This document shows positions 17,680-26,951 of a stretch of DNA of 64,000 bases, in pieces. A program made the position numbers and the translations under genes. Every line of letters begins with the position of its first letter. Positions within the stretch are counted from its first letter, which is position 1. A model generated the notes under the pieces. The model ran no database searches and had not been told where the DNA came from. It worked only from the letters and a program-made list of their open reading frames with translations. The stretch comes from Pseudomonadota bacterium (lineage in GTDB: Bacteria; Pseudomonadota; Gammaproteobacteria; Burkholderiales; Burkholderiaceae_B), in contig JAEXRL010000009.1 of NCBI GenBank assembly GCA_023440825.1, positions 347,984 through 411,983 of the forward strand. Direction: 5' to 3'.

Positions 17680-18882
17680 TTATTCTGCACCGACAGCGTG
17701 CAGGGTGAGCCAGCCTTGCTGCAACCAGTCATTGAGCATGCTGCGTTCATGTGATGCTAGGGTTTGGAAATCGTGGCTGTGCAGTTTTAGTTGTCGCCGA
17801 TCGGCTAGATTACGCAACGCTTCACTCGGTGGGCAGGGAGCGACTTCACCGTTTATATAAAGTTCTTGTGTGCCGTATAACAGGCGGGTGCAGCGATCCA
17901 GCTTCAGCAGGCCGGAGTAGGTGCTGTTGAGCTCAAGCAGATCATGCTCAGGAGTTTGCTCAATGAAATCGGCGTTAGCGGGTGGACTGCTTAACCACAC
18001 TCCTAAAAAGCGGGACGCTAAGTGCTCTGTGAAGTCGATCTGGCGGACCGCAGCCAGAGCCTTGCGGATCATTTTTTCGGGTAAGGCGGCAGGTGTGAGG
18101 GTAGCGCGGCTGCCGCTATCGGTGTAGCGTATTTGCAGATCGTTAATGGCGATAGGTGGGTCTGAGTACAGGCCATAGCCTTCGTCGTGCTGAGCGGCAA
18201 GCTGGTCAGCAGCAGCGTCCAGTACACCGTGTGCTAGGGTTGCTAAAGTCGGTGCGCGAAAACCTATGGAAAGCGTGATGCAGTTGGCGCCTATGGCCAC
18301 GCCCTCGTGGGCGACATGGGGAGGCAGGTAGAGCATGTCACCAGGCTCAAGTAGGTATTGCTCCTCGGGCTGGAAGTTCTGAAGTATTTTTAAGGGCAGG
18401 GCAGGTATGACGCTTAGGTCTTTTTGCTGACTGATACGCCAACGACGACGGCCATAGCCTTGCAACAAAAACACATCATAGCTATCGAAATGCGGACCCA
18501 CGCCGCCTCCATCGCTAGCCAGACTCATCATAATGTCGTCGATGCGGGCATCTGGAATAAAACGAAAGTGGCGCAGCAGCTCAGCCGTAGCATCGTCGTG
18601 CAGGTCTACACTTTGCGCTAATACACTCCAGCCAGCCTGTTCGGTGGGGGGCAAGGTATCAAACGGTCCTGTTTGCATATGCCACCCGGTATCTGTTTGC
18701 CAGATTAGCCGGGACTCCACCTCTTCACGGCTCACTAACTCGCGTATGTCCTTTGGGGTGAGGCTGCTTTTAAAATGGCTAAACGCCCTGCGTATCAATA
18801 AAGGTTTGCGTTGCCAGTAAACGCTCATGAATTCTTGGGCACTAATGCCACCTAACAGGGCAAGAGGCTGATCTAATTTCAT
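17680..18882 (-). CDS. JmjC/cupin ribosomal oxygenase, RoxA (YcfD)-like
   Basis: An Fe(II)/2-oxoglutarate-dependent oxygenase of about 400 residues; the E. coli relative YcfD hydroxylates an arginine of ribosomal protein L16. The iron ligands fit the HxD...H triad: His131 and Asp133 in GPHFDSYDVFLLQGYG, and His192 in YLPPHVAHEG. I prefer the ATG at 18880-18882, nine bases after GGAG; an ATG two codons upstream and a TTG are too close to it. The gene follows mutS on the same strand and may be co-transcribed. The substrate assignment is by family only. Confidence 0.9.
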   Translation of the reverse strand: MKLDQPLALLGGISAQEFMSVYWQRKPLLIRRAFSHFKSSLTPKDIRELVSREEVESRLIWQTDTGWHMQTGPFDTLPPTEQAGWSVLAQSVDLHDDATAELLRHFRFIPDARIDDIMMSLASDGGGVGPHFDSYDVFLLQGYGRRRWRISQQKDLSVIPALPLKILQNFQPEEQYLLEPGDMLYLPPHVAHEGVAIGANCITLSIGFRAPTLATLAHGVLDAAADQLAAQHDEGYGLYSDPPIAINDLQIRYTDSGSRATLTPAALPEKMIRKALAAVRQIDFTEHLASRFLGVWLSSPPANADFIEQTPEHDLLELNSTYSGLLKLDRCTRLLYGTQELYINGEVAPCPPSEALRNLADRRQLKLHSHDFQTLASHERSMLNDWLQQGWLTLHAVGAE

Positions 18883-18947
18883 TGTCATCAACTCCGGTAG
18901 ACAGGCTGTTTTAGCTTAGCTGATAGTCAGTGGAGCGTGATGGGTCC

Positions 18948-18969
18948 GGCTGCTATGAGCATAGCAGCC
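18948..18969 (-). terminator. Hairpin between mutS and the oxygenase gene
   Basis: GGCTGCTAT-GAGC-ATAGCAGCC forms a perfect nine-pair stem 18 bases after the mutS stop. No U run follows on the minus strand, so it may act as an attenuator or mRNA-end stabiliser and not as a full terminator. Confidence 0.4.
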
Positions 18970-18987
18970 TGATGTATAAGGATGGTT

Positions 18988-21612
18988 TTACGCGCTGTGG
19001 GTTTTACGCCATTGGTAGAGAATATCTAGTGCGGCGCGGGGGCTGAGCTCATCCAGGTCTAGCTGCTCAAGACTTTGGTATAGCTCCAGTGCTGCTTCCT
19101 CGCGAGCACTGAGTTCGGGCACCGGTTCGGGAACGCTGCCGCGGTTAAATAGGTCCAGTTGGGAGCTAGGATCGTTTTGTGCTTCCAGGCGAGCAAGCTC
19201 CCGGCCAGCTTGGCGTATCACGGCAGCAGGAATACCGGCTCGTTGTGCCACTTGTATCCCGTAGCTACGACTGGCAGGCCCCTCTTGCACCTCATGCAGA
19301 AAGACAATCCCACTGGCAGATTCTGCGGCCGCAAGATGCACGTTCGCGGCGCTGCTTTGCTCTTTGGGTAAACGAGTTATTTCAAAGTAATGGGTAGCAA
19401 ATAAGCTGAGTGATTGATTGTGCGTAATCAGTCGTTGAGCAATAGACCAAGCAAGTGCTAGCCCGTCGTAAGTCGATGTGCCACGGCCAATCTCATCCAT
19501 TAAGACCAGACTGTACTCAGTGGCCGCAGAAAGAATCGCGGCTGCCTCGGTCATCTCCATCATAAAGGTAGAGCGGCCACCGGCTAGGTCGTCTGCAGCA
19601 CCAATGCGCGTGAAAATACGGTCGATCTGGCCGATTCGAGCTGCCTGAGCAGGTACATAGCTACCAATGCGTGCCAGCAAAGCAATCAGTGCTATTTGAC
19701 GCATATACGTTGATTTACCCCCCATGTTCGGGCCGGTAATCAGCAACATACGGCGTTCTGAATGCAGCTCGCAATGATTAGGGGTAAACCGCTCTATGCT
19801 ACGTTCGACCACAGGGTGGCGTCCTGCCTGTATCCAAATTCCCGGGCTCTCTAGCAGTTCGGGGGCCACCCAGTTATGTTCCAGCGCGTGATGCGCTAAA
19901 GAGCTCAGTGCATCCAGCTCGGCCATGGCACCGGCACAAACAGACAGCGGGGCGGCAAAAGCTTGCAGCTCAGTGAGTAGCTGTTCGAATAAGTACTTCT
20001 CTTTACTTAAACTGCGGTCACGTGCGGACAAGACTTTGTCTTCCCATTCTTTTAGCTCGGGAGTAATAAAGCGTTCCGCATTTTTCAGTGTTTGCCGGCG
20101 GCGGTAATCATCGGGCACTTTATCGGATTGAGCGCGGCTCACTTCAATAAAGAAACCATGGACACGGTTATATTCCACCCTGAGTGTAGAGATGCCAGTA
20201 CGTTCACGCTCACGAGCTTCTATACGCAGTAAAAAGTCGCCGCTGTCGTTGGCTAGACTGCGTAATTCGTCCAGCTCCTCGTCATAGCCATCGGCAATCA
20301 CACCGCCATCACGCACCATGAGCGCGGGTTCAGCAGCAACGGCCGTATTCAATAATTGAGCCAGAGCGGGGGGAAGTGCCAGTCGTTGCTGATAGTCATC
20401 CAGCAAGGCAGCATCAGAAAAATAGCGCTCCAACAAAGTTTGTAAGACGGGTAATTCAGCTAATGCATCACGTAGGCTGGCTAACTCGCGAGGCCGTACA
20501 CTGCCTAGTGAAATACGGGTGGCCATGCGCTCAAGGTCGGGGTAGCGGTGCAGGGCAGTGCGTAATTGCTCCAGCACAGCCTGCGCAGCTAAGGCTCCCT
20601 CTTGCTGGGCGTGTAGTAAGGCGCTGATGGTATCTTGGCGCTGCTGTACCGTACTATTGAGTCGTAATGGGTGATGCAGCCAGCGTCGTAATAAACGGCT
20701 ACCCATAGGAGTCTGGCAGTGGTCCAAAGTGGAAAACAAACAAGGACTGTTTTCGCCACTGATGGTTTCAGTGATCTCCAGATTCTTGCGCGTTACCGCG
20801 TCCAGGACCACGAAATCAGAGCCGTGCTGCACGCGTATGCTGTGTAAGTGTTTCAGCGCTTGTGATTGCGTGTTGCCCACATAGCGTAATAATGCGCCTG
20901 CTGCCTGTACGGCTACGGGTAGCTGGTCCAAACCAAAGCTGGCCAAGCTGTCCACCGCATAATGATCAAGCAAGGTTTGGTGAGCGCCGTCGGCCGCAAA
21001 GTGCCAGTCAGGCAGGCTGTGACTGCTGGTATGGGCTAAGTCAGGTGTGTGGCGATAGCTTTCCGGGTACAGCAGCTCGGCCGGTGCGATACGATGCAGT
21101 TCATTATCCAGCATGTCCGGACTGCATTCACAGACCAGAAACTCCCCACTGGCGACGTTCATCCAAGCGATGCCTGCCAACTCTTGTCGTTGCTGTCGTC
21201 CTAGCACAAAAGCAGCAATCATCCGGTCCGCTTTAGGCGGGAGTAAGGCATCGTCAGTCAGTGTGCCTGGGGTAACAATGCGTACTATCTTGCGCTCTAC
21301 GGGGCCTTTGCTGGTGGCCGGATCGCCAATTTGTTCACAGATAGCAATGGATTCGCCCAAGGCCACTAGACGCGATAAGTAGCCTTCCATGGCATGAAAG
21401 GGAACGCCAGCCATGGGTATGGGTTCGCCGTTGGAGTTACCGCGCTTGGTGAGATTTAAATTTAATAAACGTGCGCCTCGCTCTGCGTCCTCATAAAACA
21501 TTTCATAGAAATCACCCATGCGATAAAACAATAAATGCGAGCCGGCTTCGGCCTTTAAACGCAAGTACTGCTGCATCATGGGGGTGTGATTAGAAAGGTC
21601 AGAGGTGGTCAT
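18988..21612 (-). CDS. mutS: DNA mismatch repair protein MutS
   Basis: A mismatch-recognition ATPase of about 874 residues. The Phe-x-Glu mismatch wedge is at residues 35-37 (MGDFYEMF), the Walker A TGPNMGGKSTYMRQ and Walker B LVLMDEIGRGTSTYDG lie in the C-terminal ATPase domain, followed by FATHYFE. Length matches full-length MutS1, including the C-terminal tetramerisation tail. The ATG at 21610-21612 is chosen over a GTG two codons upstream. No mutL or mutH is nearby. Confidence 0.98.
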   Translation of the reverse strand: MTTSDLSNHTPMMQQYLRLKAEAGSHLLFYRMGDFYEMFYEDAERGARLLNLNLTKRGNSNGEPIPMAGVPFHAMEGYLSRLVALGESIAICEQIGDPATSKGPVERKIVRIVTPGTLTDDALLPPKADRMIAAFVLGRQQRQELAGIAWMNVASGEFLVCECSPDMLDNELHRIAPAELLYPESYRHTPDLAHTSSHSLPDWHFAADGAHQTLLDHYAVDSLASFGLDQLPVAVQAAGALLRYVGNTQSQALKHLHSIRVQHGSDFVVLDAVTRKNLEITETISGENSPCLFSTLDHCQTPMGSRLLRRWLHHPLRLNSTVQQRQDTISALLHAQQEGALAAQAVLEQLRTALHRYPDLERMATRISLGSVRPRELASLRDALAELPVLQTLLERYFSDAALLDDYQQRLALPPALAQLLNTAVAAEPALMVRDGGVIADGYDEELDELRSLANDSGDFLLRIEARERERTGISTLRVEYNRVHGFFIEVSRAQSDKVPDDYRRRQTLKNAERFITPELKEWEDKVLSARDRSLSKEKYLFEQLLTELQAFAAPLSVCAGAMAELDALSSLAHHALEHNWVAPELLESPGIWIQAGRHPVVERSIERFTPNHCELHSERRMLLITGPNMGGKSTYMRQIALIALLARIGSYVPAQAARIGQIDRIFTRIGAADDLAGGRSTFMMEMTEAAAILSAATEYSLVLMDEIGRGTSTYDGLALAWSIAQRLITHNQSLSLFATHYFEITRLPKEQSSAANVHLAAAESASGIVFLHEVQEGPASRSYGIQVAQRAGIPAAVIRQAGRELARLEAQNDPSSQLDLFNRGSVPEPVPELSAREEAALELYQSLEQLDLDELSPRAALDILYQWRKTHSA

Positions 21613-21771
21613 CGGCACAAGAAGGAAAAAAAGTAAACAACAAACGGGCTATGCGCTTGGCACAAAAGCACGGCTTTACATTGTAGCGACCCCTGTCAAG
21701 GTACGGCTAGTGTCATGAGGCGAGTTTGAGAGTATGCTGGTTTGATACCTTAACTTTACTTGCTTCATTTC

Positions 21772-23145
21772 ATGTCTTTCACTACACGGCCCGCTGATGG
21801 CTTAGATACGCCAACACGCTATTGGGCCAGCCTGACACTTTTGCTGTCGATTACGATTACTGTGCTGGACTCGGCCATGATTAATGTGGCCTTGCCCACG
21901 ATTGCCCGAGCCTTGCAGATAGATCCCGCTGCCATCGTGTGGGTGGTCATTGCTTATAACCTGATCGTTGTGGTGTCTTTACTGCCTATGGCGGCGTTGG
22001 CAGAGCGAGTGGGCTTTCGACGCATGTTTGTTATAGGCTTAAGTTTGTTTAGCGCGGCCTCCTTGTTATCGGCGTTTTCTACCTCCTTGCTGTGGCTCAT
22101 ATTGGCACGTGTGTTACAAGGTTTTGGCTCCGCCATGCTGATGTGTTTGTTTGGCGGATTAACACGCGCTATTTACCCTTTGAGTAAGTTAGGTAAAGGA
22201 ATCAGCTTCAATGCCATGACGGTAGGTGTGATGCTGGTATTGGGGCCTACTATTGGTGCCCTATTTTTGGAGTGGGGATCTTGGCGCTGGATATTTCTGG
22301 CCAATATTCCACTTAGCGTGATGGCGGGTTGGGGAACACGGTTTTTACCCGAGGTGCCCCGTGCCGCAGGGCGCTTTGACTGGCTAGCTTGTTTATTAAG
22401 CGTGCCTGTCTTTGGTCTGAGCATTATTGGTTTGGACATGCTCAGCAAAAAGCCGCTGGTGGCTGTATTGTGCTTGTCCATAGCCGTGTTGGCTGGCTGG
22501 GTCTTACTAAGACGCTCCCGTACCCAGTCTGCGCCTATAGTTCCTGTCGATTTGTTACGCATCACACCCATAGCCTATGCCGTAGCGGCGTCTGCATTTT
22601 CATTTGCGGCGCAGGCGTCCGCGTTTGTGGTTCTGCCTTTTTATTTTCAGCAAGTGCATGGTTATGGCTACACGCAAGTAGGCTTGTTGTTGGGGGCGTG
22701 GTCCTTGGGCATGGCGACCATGGCGCCTATGGCGGGCTTTTTATCAGATCGTTACGCCGTCGCCTTATTGTCCGGAATTGGGGCGGGGGGGATTGCCCTT
22801 GGGCTAACAGGCGTGTTGATACTGTCAGCTGATGCTCCATTCGGATTATTAGCTTTTTTTATGGGTATTGCTGGTTTGGGTTTCGGTTTTTTTCAGACAC
22901 CGAACAACCGCGCCATGCTGGCCGGAGCACCCATCAGTCGTAGCGGTGCGGCCGGAGGTATGCAAGCCACCACCCGGGTCTTTGGCCAAAGCTTTGGCAC
23001 GACCTTAGTGGCCTTGTCTTTTCATTTAAGCAGTCAATATGGTGCCAGCATGGGGGTAGGAGTGGCTATCACTTGTGCCATGGCAGCCGTTGTAATTAAT
23101 GTGTTTCGAGCGCGCAGTCCTGTGAAGGACATACAAATTACCTAA
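21772..23145 (+). CDS. MFS transporter, DHA2 (EmrB/QacA-like) family
   Basis: A drug:H+ antiporter-like membrane protein of 457 residues. The N-terminus has the DHA2 pattern TVLDSAMINVALPTIARAL, followed by the loop 2-3 segment LAERVGFRRMFVIG and the motif LQGFGSAMLM. Some 13-14 hydrophobic segments are visible. The ATG at 21772 starts the usual N-terminus; a TTG four codons upstream is less likely. It is divergent from mutS and has no adjacent regulator or fusion protein, so the substrate is unknown. Confidence 0.92.
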   Translation: MSFTTRPADGLDTPTRYWASLTLLLSITITVLDSAMINVALPTIARALQIDPAAIVWVVIAYNLIVVVSLLPMAALAERVGFRRMFVIGLSLFSAASLLSAFSTSLLWLILARVLQGFGSAMLMCLFGGLTRAIYPLSKLGKGISFNAMTVGVMLVLGPTIGALFLEWGSWRWIFLANIPLSVMAGWGTRFLPEVPRAAGRFDWLACLLSVPVFGLSIIGLDMLSKKPLVAVLCLSIAVLAGWVLLRRSRTQSAPIVPVDLLRITPIAYAVAASAFSFAAQASAFVVLPFYFQQVHGYGYTQVGLLLGAWSLGMATMAPMAGFLSDRYAVALLSGIGAGGIALGLTGVLILSADAPFGLLAFFMGIAGLGFGFFQTPNNRAMLAGAPISRSGAAGGMQATTRVFGQSFGTTLVALSFHLSSQYGASMGVGVAITCAMAAVVINVFRARSPVKDIQIT

Positions 23146-23301
23146 GCCAAATAGTAACGAGAGCGAGAGCAATGATTGGCGAGCAAGCCTAAATGATGGG
23201 TATTGACCGAATAATCAGATAAGTCCTAGAGGCACGAACCAGCTAGCAATTTATGATAGCCCCTTTTAGTCTGTACTACGTGTGTGCGTAAGGAGAGGGC
23301 G

Positions 23302-24447
23302 ATGCGAAAGTTCACACTTACCCGTAAAGACTTAAGGCCTATGCTTGGCCTAGCCGCAAGCTTGGGAGCGATGATGTTTTCCGCCAATCCGGTAGCCGCT
23401 CAGGGGCCACCGTCAGGTTGTAGTACTCACCTACCTATTCATCAAAGCTTGCCTTGGGTGAATACGGGTAATTCTATAGCGGTCGGAGACGTGCTTGCCA
23501 CAGGCGGTTCAAGGCTTCTATTTCAGCCCAATGGCGTTTACTCTGCCTTCCACATTTTTACGATGTCTGGGCAAGAGCAAGGGGGGATTTTTCCACTTTC
23601 CCAGCCTGCTGGCTTGGGTTTAAAGATCGTTGTTGGCCCCACCACCGTGACGGGGGGAGTATATGGAACAGGTAAAAACTTGGGGGTATCTATAGCGGGG
23701 CATCTCCCGTTGCCTATTCTCGATGCTCAGGTGGTGTCAGCAGGTACTGCCACGGCAACGATGCTGTACCAACTTGTGATGGTGGACCCGGATGCCTATA
23801 AAGGGGCAGAGAATGGGCAGGCAATACCTGTCGTTCTGAGCGGCGCATCGCCTTGGCTGATGGGCATTGTTAATAATAACGTGGCCGAACCGACCAGTGG
23901 GGTGTATTGCGGTAGCCAGACTTTTAATGAGATTTTAGGGCAGGCTACACCGATTCCACCTACGATTTTGCCTGAACCTGAGAAACCCACCTGTCAATTT
24001 CAGCCTTATGATACACAAGTGGTTCGACTCGGTCCGATTGATAGCTCTCAGCTAGTGCCGATTACCGCAAATGCCGGTAGCGGCACGACAGGGTCGAGCA
24101 CTTTTGGTATTTTGGCTACTGAATGTCCTTTGGATCGCCAGCTAAGCATGTACTTTTATGACACAAATTCGCCCAACACCGTCAATCATTATTTGACGAC
24201 GACGGGAAATTTAGCGAACAGCATAGGTATTCGCCTCTTTACGGATACCGGTACTCAGCCTTTACAAATGTCGACACGAGCCAACGCCACAGCAGGCATT
24301 GGTATTCCTACTTACTCGGTCACGCCCAGATCTGAAACCCAAGTGTTTAATTTTAAAGCCATGTACGGCCTGATCAGTAATGTCGAACAAATGCCGCCTG
24401 GCGGTTTGATTAATGCACAAATGCAATATGTGGTGTCTTATCCCTAA
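23302..24447 (+). CDS. Chaperone-usher fimbrial tip adhesin (two-domain pilin)
   Basis: First gene of a six-gene fimbrial operon. The 381-residue product has a signal peptide ending VAAQ and an N-terminal region (mature residues about 1-200) unlike pilins, probably the receptor-binding lectin domain. Its C-terminal half has one disulfide-like Cys pair and ends in MQYVVSYP, the alternating hydrophobic/aromatic last strand needed for chaperone binding. Length is about twice that of the pilins, as for FimH-type adhesins. AGGAG precedes the ATG. The receptor is not predictable, and assignment as adhesin rests on position, length and the C-terminal strand. Confidence 0.75.
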   Translation: MRKFTLTRKDLRPMLGLAASLGAMMFSANPVAAQGPPSGCSTHLPIHQSLPWVNTGNSIAVGDVLATGGSRLLFQPNGVYSAFHIFTMSGQEQGGIFPLSQPAGLGLKIVVGPTTVTGGVYGTGKNLGVSIAGHLPLPILDAQVVSAGTATATMLYQLVMVDPDAYKGAENGQAIPVVLSGASPWLMGIVNNNVAEPTSGVYCGSQTFNEILGQATPIPPTILPEPEKPTCQFQPYDTQVVRLGPIDSSQLVPITANAGSGTTGSSTFGILATECPLDRQLSMYFYDTNSPNTVNHYLTTTGNLANSIGIRLFTDTGTQPLQMSTRANATAGIGIPTYSVTPRSETQVFNFKAMYGLISNVEQMPPGGLINAQMQYVVSYP

Positions 24448-24645
24448 ACAAAGCCCGGACTAAAAAAAGCGTGTTAAACGGTTAGGAAGAGCGTCTCGAT
24501 AGCGAGTGAAATTGCCTGCGATACACCAATTTGAGATGTTTCTTAAAGAGTTGTTTCAGAGTTTTTTTTATGATGAGTATGTCTCTTACAGAGGTGCAAA
24601 CGCTAAATCGGCGTTGTAGTCAAACTCATAAATGGAAATGAAATC

Positions 24646-25215
24646 ATGAAAAAACTAGCTCTGGCTTCTATGGTGTTAGTAACCTTGGGCATGGCAAGTG
24701 TGGCGGGTGCACAGACGGTGGCGGGCAGTGGTACGGTGAATTTTGAAGGCAGCATTGTTGATGATTCCTGCATCTTGCTAGTAGAGGGCTCGCAGAACAA
24801 CGGTGGTAGTCATCTGGTGTTGATGAACGATGTTTCTAAGTTTGCCCTGGGCACAGAGGATGCACCTAAGGCAGGGAAAATGACACAAGTGGGTGCCAAT
24901 GTTGATTTAACTCTGGAGTGTACCGGTCCCCAGGATTTGAGCGTTACGTTCGCGGCAGGTCCGGCAGGTGTGTCAGGCAAAAGCTTGGCAGTACAGGGTG
25001 GTGCTCAAAATGTACAGTTAACCTTATTGCGCAGCGATGACTCCGTGCTTGACTTCTCAACGGGCACGGCGGAAATTACCGGTATCGACTATGTAGGGGG
25101 TAAGTTCACTCTACCCATGACTGCTTACTACACATTGGCTGACGGTAAGGCGGCAGCGGACGTGGTGTCGGGTGTAGCGAATAGCTCTATGACCTACACG
25201 ATTTCTTATCAGTAA
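24646..25215 (+). CDS. Fimbrial major pilin subunit, type 1-like
   Basis: A 189-residue secreted pilin with a signal peptide cut after GAQ. The donor-strand segment follows (GSGTVNFEGSIVDDSC), a Cys pair (DDSC and LECTG) closes the Ig-like fold, and the chain ends MTYTISYQ. A strong intrinsic terminator directly after the gene would make this the most abundant message of the operon, which is why I call it the major pilin. A 198-base gap separates it from the adhesin gene. Confidence 0.9.
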   Translation: MKKLALASMVLVTLGMASVAGAQTVAGSGTVNFEGSIVDDSCILLVEGSQNNGGSHLVLMNDVSKFALGTEDAPKAGKMTQVGANVDLTLECTGPQDLSVTFAAGPAGVSGKSLAVQGGAQNVQLTLLRSDDSVLDFSTGTAEITGIDYVGGKFTLPMTAYYTLADGKAAADVVSGVANSSMTYTISYQ

Positions 25216-25243
25216 GTCCAGTAGTGCAGTGATTTGAGTGCTT

Positions 25244-25290
25244 GGACCCTCTGCTACACCCTTGAGCAGAGGGTCCTTTTCTTTCTTTGC
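25244..25290 (+). terminator. Intrinsic terminator/attenuator after first pilin
   Basis: GGACCCTCTGCT and AGCAGAGGGTCC make a perfect 12-pair stem with a nine-base loop, followed by TTTTCTTTCTTT. Its position inside the operon suggests partial termination that boosts the major pilin over minor subunits and assembly proteins. Confidence 0.85.
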
Positions 25291-25466
25291 TGATCCAAGT
25301 TGTAGGGTTAATGAGAAGGGGCGATCATGGTCGACGTAAGCCAATTGAATATTAAAATTAATTATCCTTAATGTACTGAAGTGCTAAACCTTTAGGGTTT
25401 GGAATACTGCATTTGGTTCTGGTTTTTTATTCCCAATAAGTACTAATAATAATGATGATTGCTTAT

Positions 25467-25496
25467 TTGCTTGATAAAAATTATTGACGGTATACA
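25467..25496 (+). promoter_or_regulatory. Possible internal promoter for the distal fimbrial genes
   Basis: TTGCTT and TATACA are separated by 18 bases in an AT-rich leader, 112 bases upstream of the second pilin start. The match is moderate only. Confidence 0.3.
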
Positions 25497-25607
25497 TAGG
25501 TAGCTTTTCAGATAATTCTTGTATTTCTCTTCTATTGTGCCCAATACACTTTAAAGGTGATCGGCACATTGTGACGGTTTTAAAAAATGGAAACCGTAGG
25601 GGTGAGA

Positions 25608-26156
25608 ATGCGTAGAGTGTCCGTAATGCTGATGTTATGGCTAGCAGGTACAAGTGGTGTGCTTGCACAGCAGGCGGCTCAGGGGAAAATTCATTTTTCG
25701 GGTGAAATTCATAAAACCAGTTGTTCTCTGGCCAGCGGCGCAGCCGATGGTCGCCACGAAGTGAATTTTGCTTCCGTGGAGGCCAGCGATATTAAAGATC
25801 AAAGCCTGCCTCCTCTGGCGACAGTGAGCCAGAGTTTTCAATTAGATGTGCAGTGTAATGCCCAAGCATACATTAGCTTGACCTTAACGCCCCAAGCCTA
25901 TCAGAGTGGTGCGCAAGGCATAAAAATTGAACAGGGCGCCACCGGTGCGCAGATTATGCTGAAACGTACTGATGGTACCGAAAAAGTACTTGATTTTAGC
26001 GCTGGCGCTATAAGTATTGATACGCCTCGTCAAATAGCAGAAAACACGTATTCATTTGATTTTCAGGCGTATTACGCCTTAGTGCCCGGTGTTGAACCCA
26101 GAACGGTGGCAGGTCAGGCTAATACCAGTTTGAGCTTTGTGATTAATTATCAATAA
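25608..26156 (+). CDS. Fimbrial pilin subunit, second
   Basis: A 182-residue pilin. I chose the ATG at 25608, which has AGGGGTGAG upstream and begins the signal peptide (MRRVSVMLMLWLAGTSGVLAQ); an ATG seven codons upstream lacks this. The mature protein shows the GKIHFSGEIHKTSC donor-strand/first-Cys segment, second Cys in DVQCNA, and the final strand LSFVINYQ. It is probably a minor or adaptor subunit assembled by the chaperone and usher encoded downstream. Confidence 0.88.
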   Translation: MRRVSVMLMLWLAGTSGVLAQQAAQGKIHFSGEIHKTSCSLASGAADGRHEVNFASVEASDIKDQSLPPLATVSQSFQLDVQCNAQAYISLTLTPQAYQSGAQGIKIEQGATGAQIMLKRTDGTEKVLDFSAGAISIDTPRQIAENTYSFDFQAYYALVPGVEPRTVAGQANTSLSFVINYQ

Positions 26157-26249
26157 GTTTGCTGTGTTTTCCATTTATATAAACGTGAGCAGATGAATAA
26201 TGAAGTGTGTCACTGCTTTTCGCGTTTTTTTCCCGCAAGGAATATGAAC

Positions 26250-26828
26250 ATGAAACAGTACTTAGTCGGCGCATGGTTACTAGCGCTAGTTTCTGTAGCC
26301 CCTACCGTGTTGGCACAAGCTCAAATAGCAGGCGGTGGAACTGTTAATTTTACGGGGCAGGTGAACGTGGCCTCTTGTAGTGTTTCAGTTACTGGTGGTA
26401 CTGGCGGAGGCATGGGGGGCGGGCGGATCGATGTGTCATTAGGCGTGGCATCCAGCGCAGACCTGCGCTCCCAAGCTCAAGATCCACAACCGGGCATAGC
26501 GAAAGAATTCACGCTAGCCTTAAGCTGTCCTACAGGCTTTGCGCCCACAGGGTACTTCAGTGCGGATTCTGTTAGTGGTCAGGGTGTGCAGGTTACCGGT
26601 GGTGCCCAGGGGGTCTCTATTATGCTCGTGGTCGGGGTTTCCCCTCCGATTAAGTTAGATCTTTCCAGCGGAAAAGCAGATATCCCGGAGAGTAAATGGT
26701 TGTGGGACCCTACTAGCTATTATTTGCCCATGAAAGCCTATTACGCTTTAGCACCCAACGTGCAGGCTCAAGGTGTACAAGCTGGTAAAGCAGATGGTGT
26801 ATTGAATTACACGATGAGTTATCGATAA
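26250..26828 (+). CDS. Fimbrial pilin subunit, third
   Basis: A pilin of about 192 residues with a signal peptide cleaved after LAQA. The ATG at 26250 is eight bases after AAGGA; ATGs at 26244 and 26193 are alternatives. Typical segments are GGGTVNFTGQVNVASC, the second cysteine in LALSCPTG, and the final strand LNYTMSYR. A glycine-rich insert (GGTGGGMGGGR) after the first cysteine sets it apart from the other two pilins. Confidence 0.88.
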   Translation: MKQYLVGAWLLALVSVAPTVLAQAQIAGGGTVNFTGQVNVASCSVSVTGGTGGGMGGGRIDVSLGVASSADLRSQAQDPQPGIAKEFTLALSCPTGFAPTGYFSADSVSGQGVQVTGGAQGVSIMLVVGVSPPIKLDLSSGKADIPESKWLWDPTSYYLPMKAYYALAPNVQAQGVQAGKADGVLNYTMSYR

Positions 26829-26951
26829 GACTATATCGCTATTGCTTTTGCTTTTCTTTCAGAATTTTCCTAAGCCTAATAATGCTTCGGTTTTTTATAA
26901 TCATCTTATTCGTCAATGGCCATTCGGTCATATGCTTTTTAGGGGAAAAAT

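Larger units (their letters stand above)
25216..25607. other. Non-coding gap inside the fimbrial operon (terminator plus AT-rich leader)
   Basis: The first part holds a strong terminator (25244-25290). From about 25340 to 25590 the DNA is very AT-rich (about 27 % GC in 25441-25500). It contains one plausible promoter, TTGCTT at 25467 and TATACA at 25491 with an 18-base spacer, which could drive the second pilin and downstream genes. I see no convincing gene. Confidence 0.6.

Noticed and set aside
25384..25668. Minus-strand frame of 94 codons in the fimbrial gap
   Set aside because: It overlaps the start of pilin 2, lacks a ribosome-binding site, and long frames are not rare here by chance. 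The part before the overlap looks protein-like but matches nothing I know.
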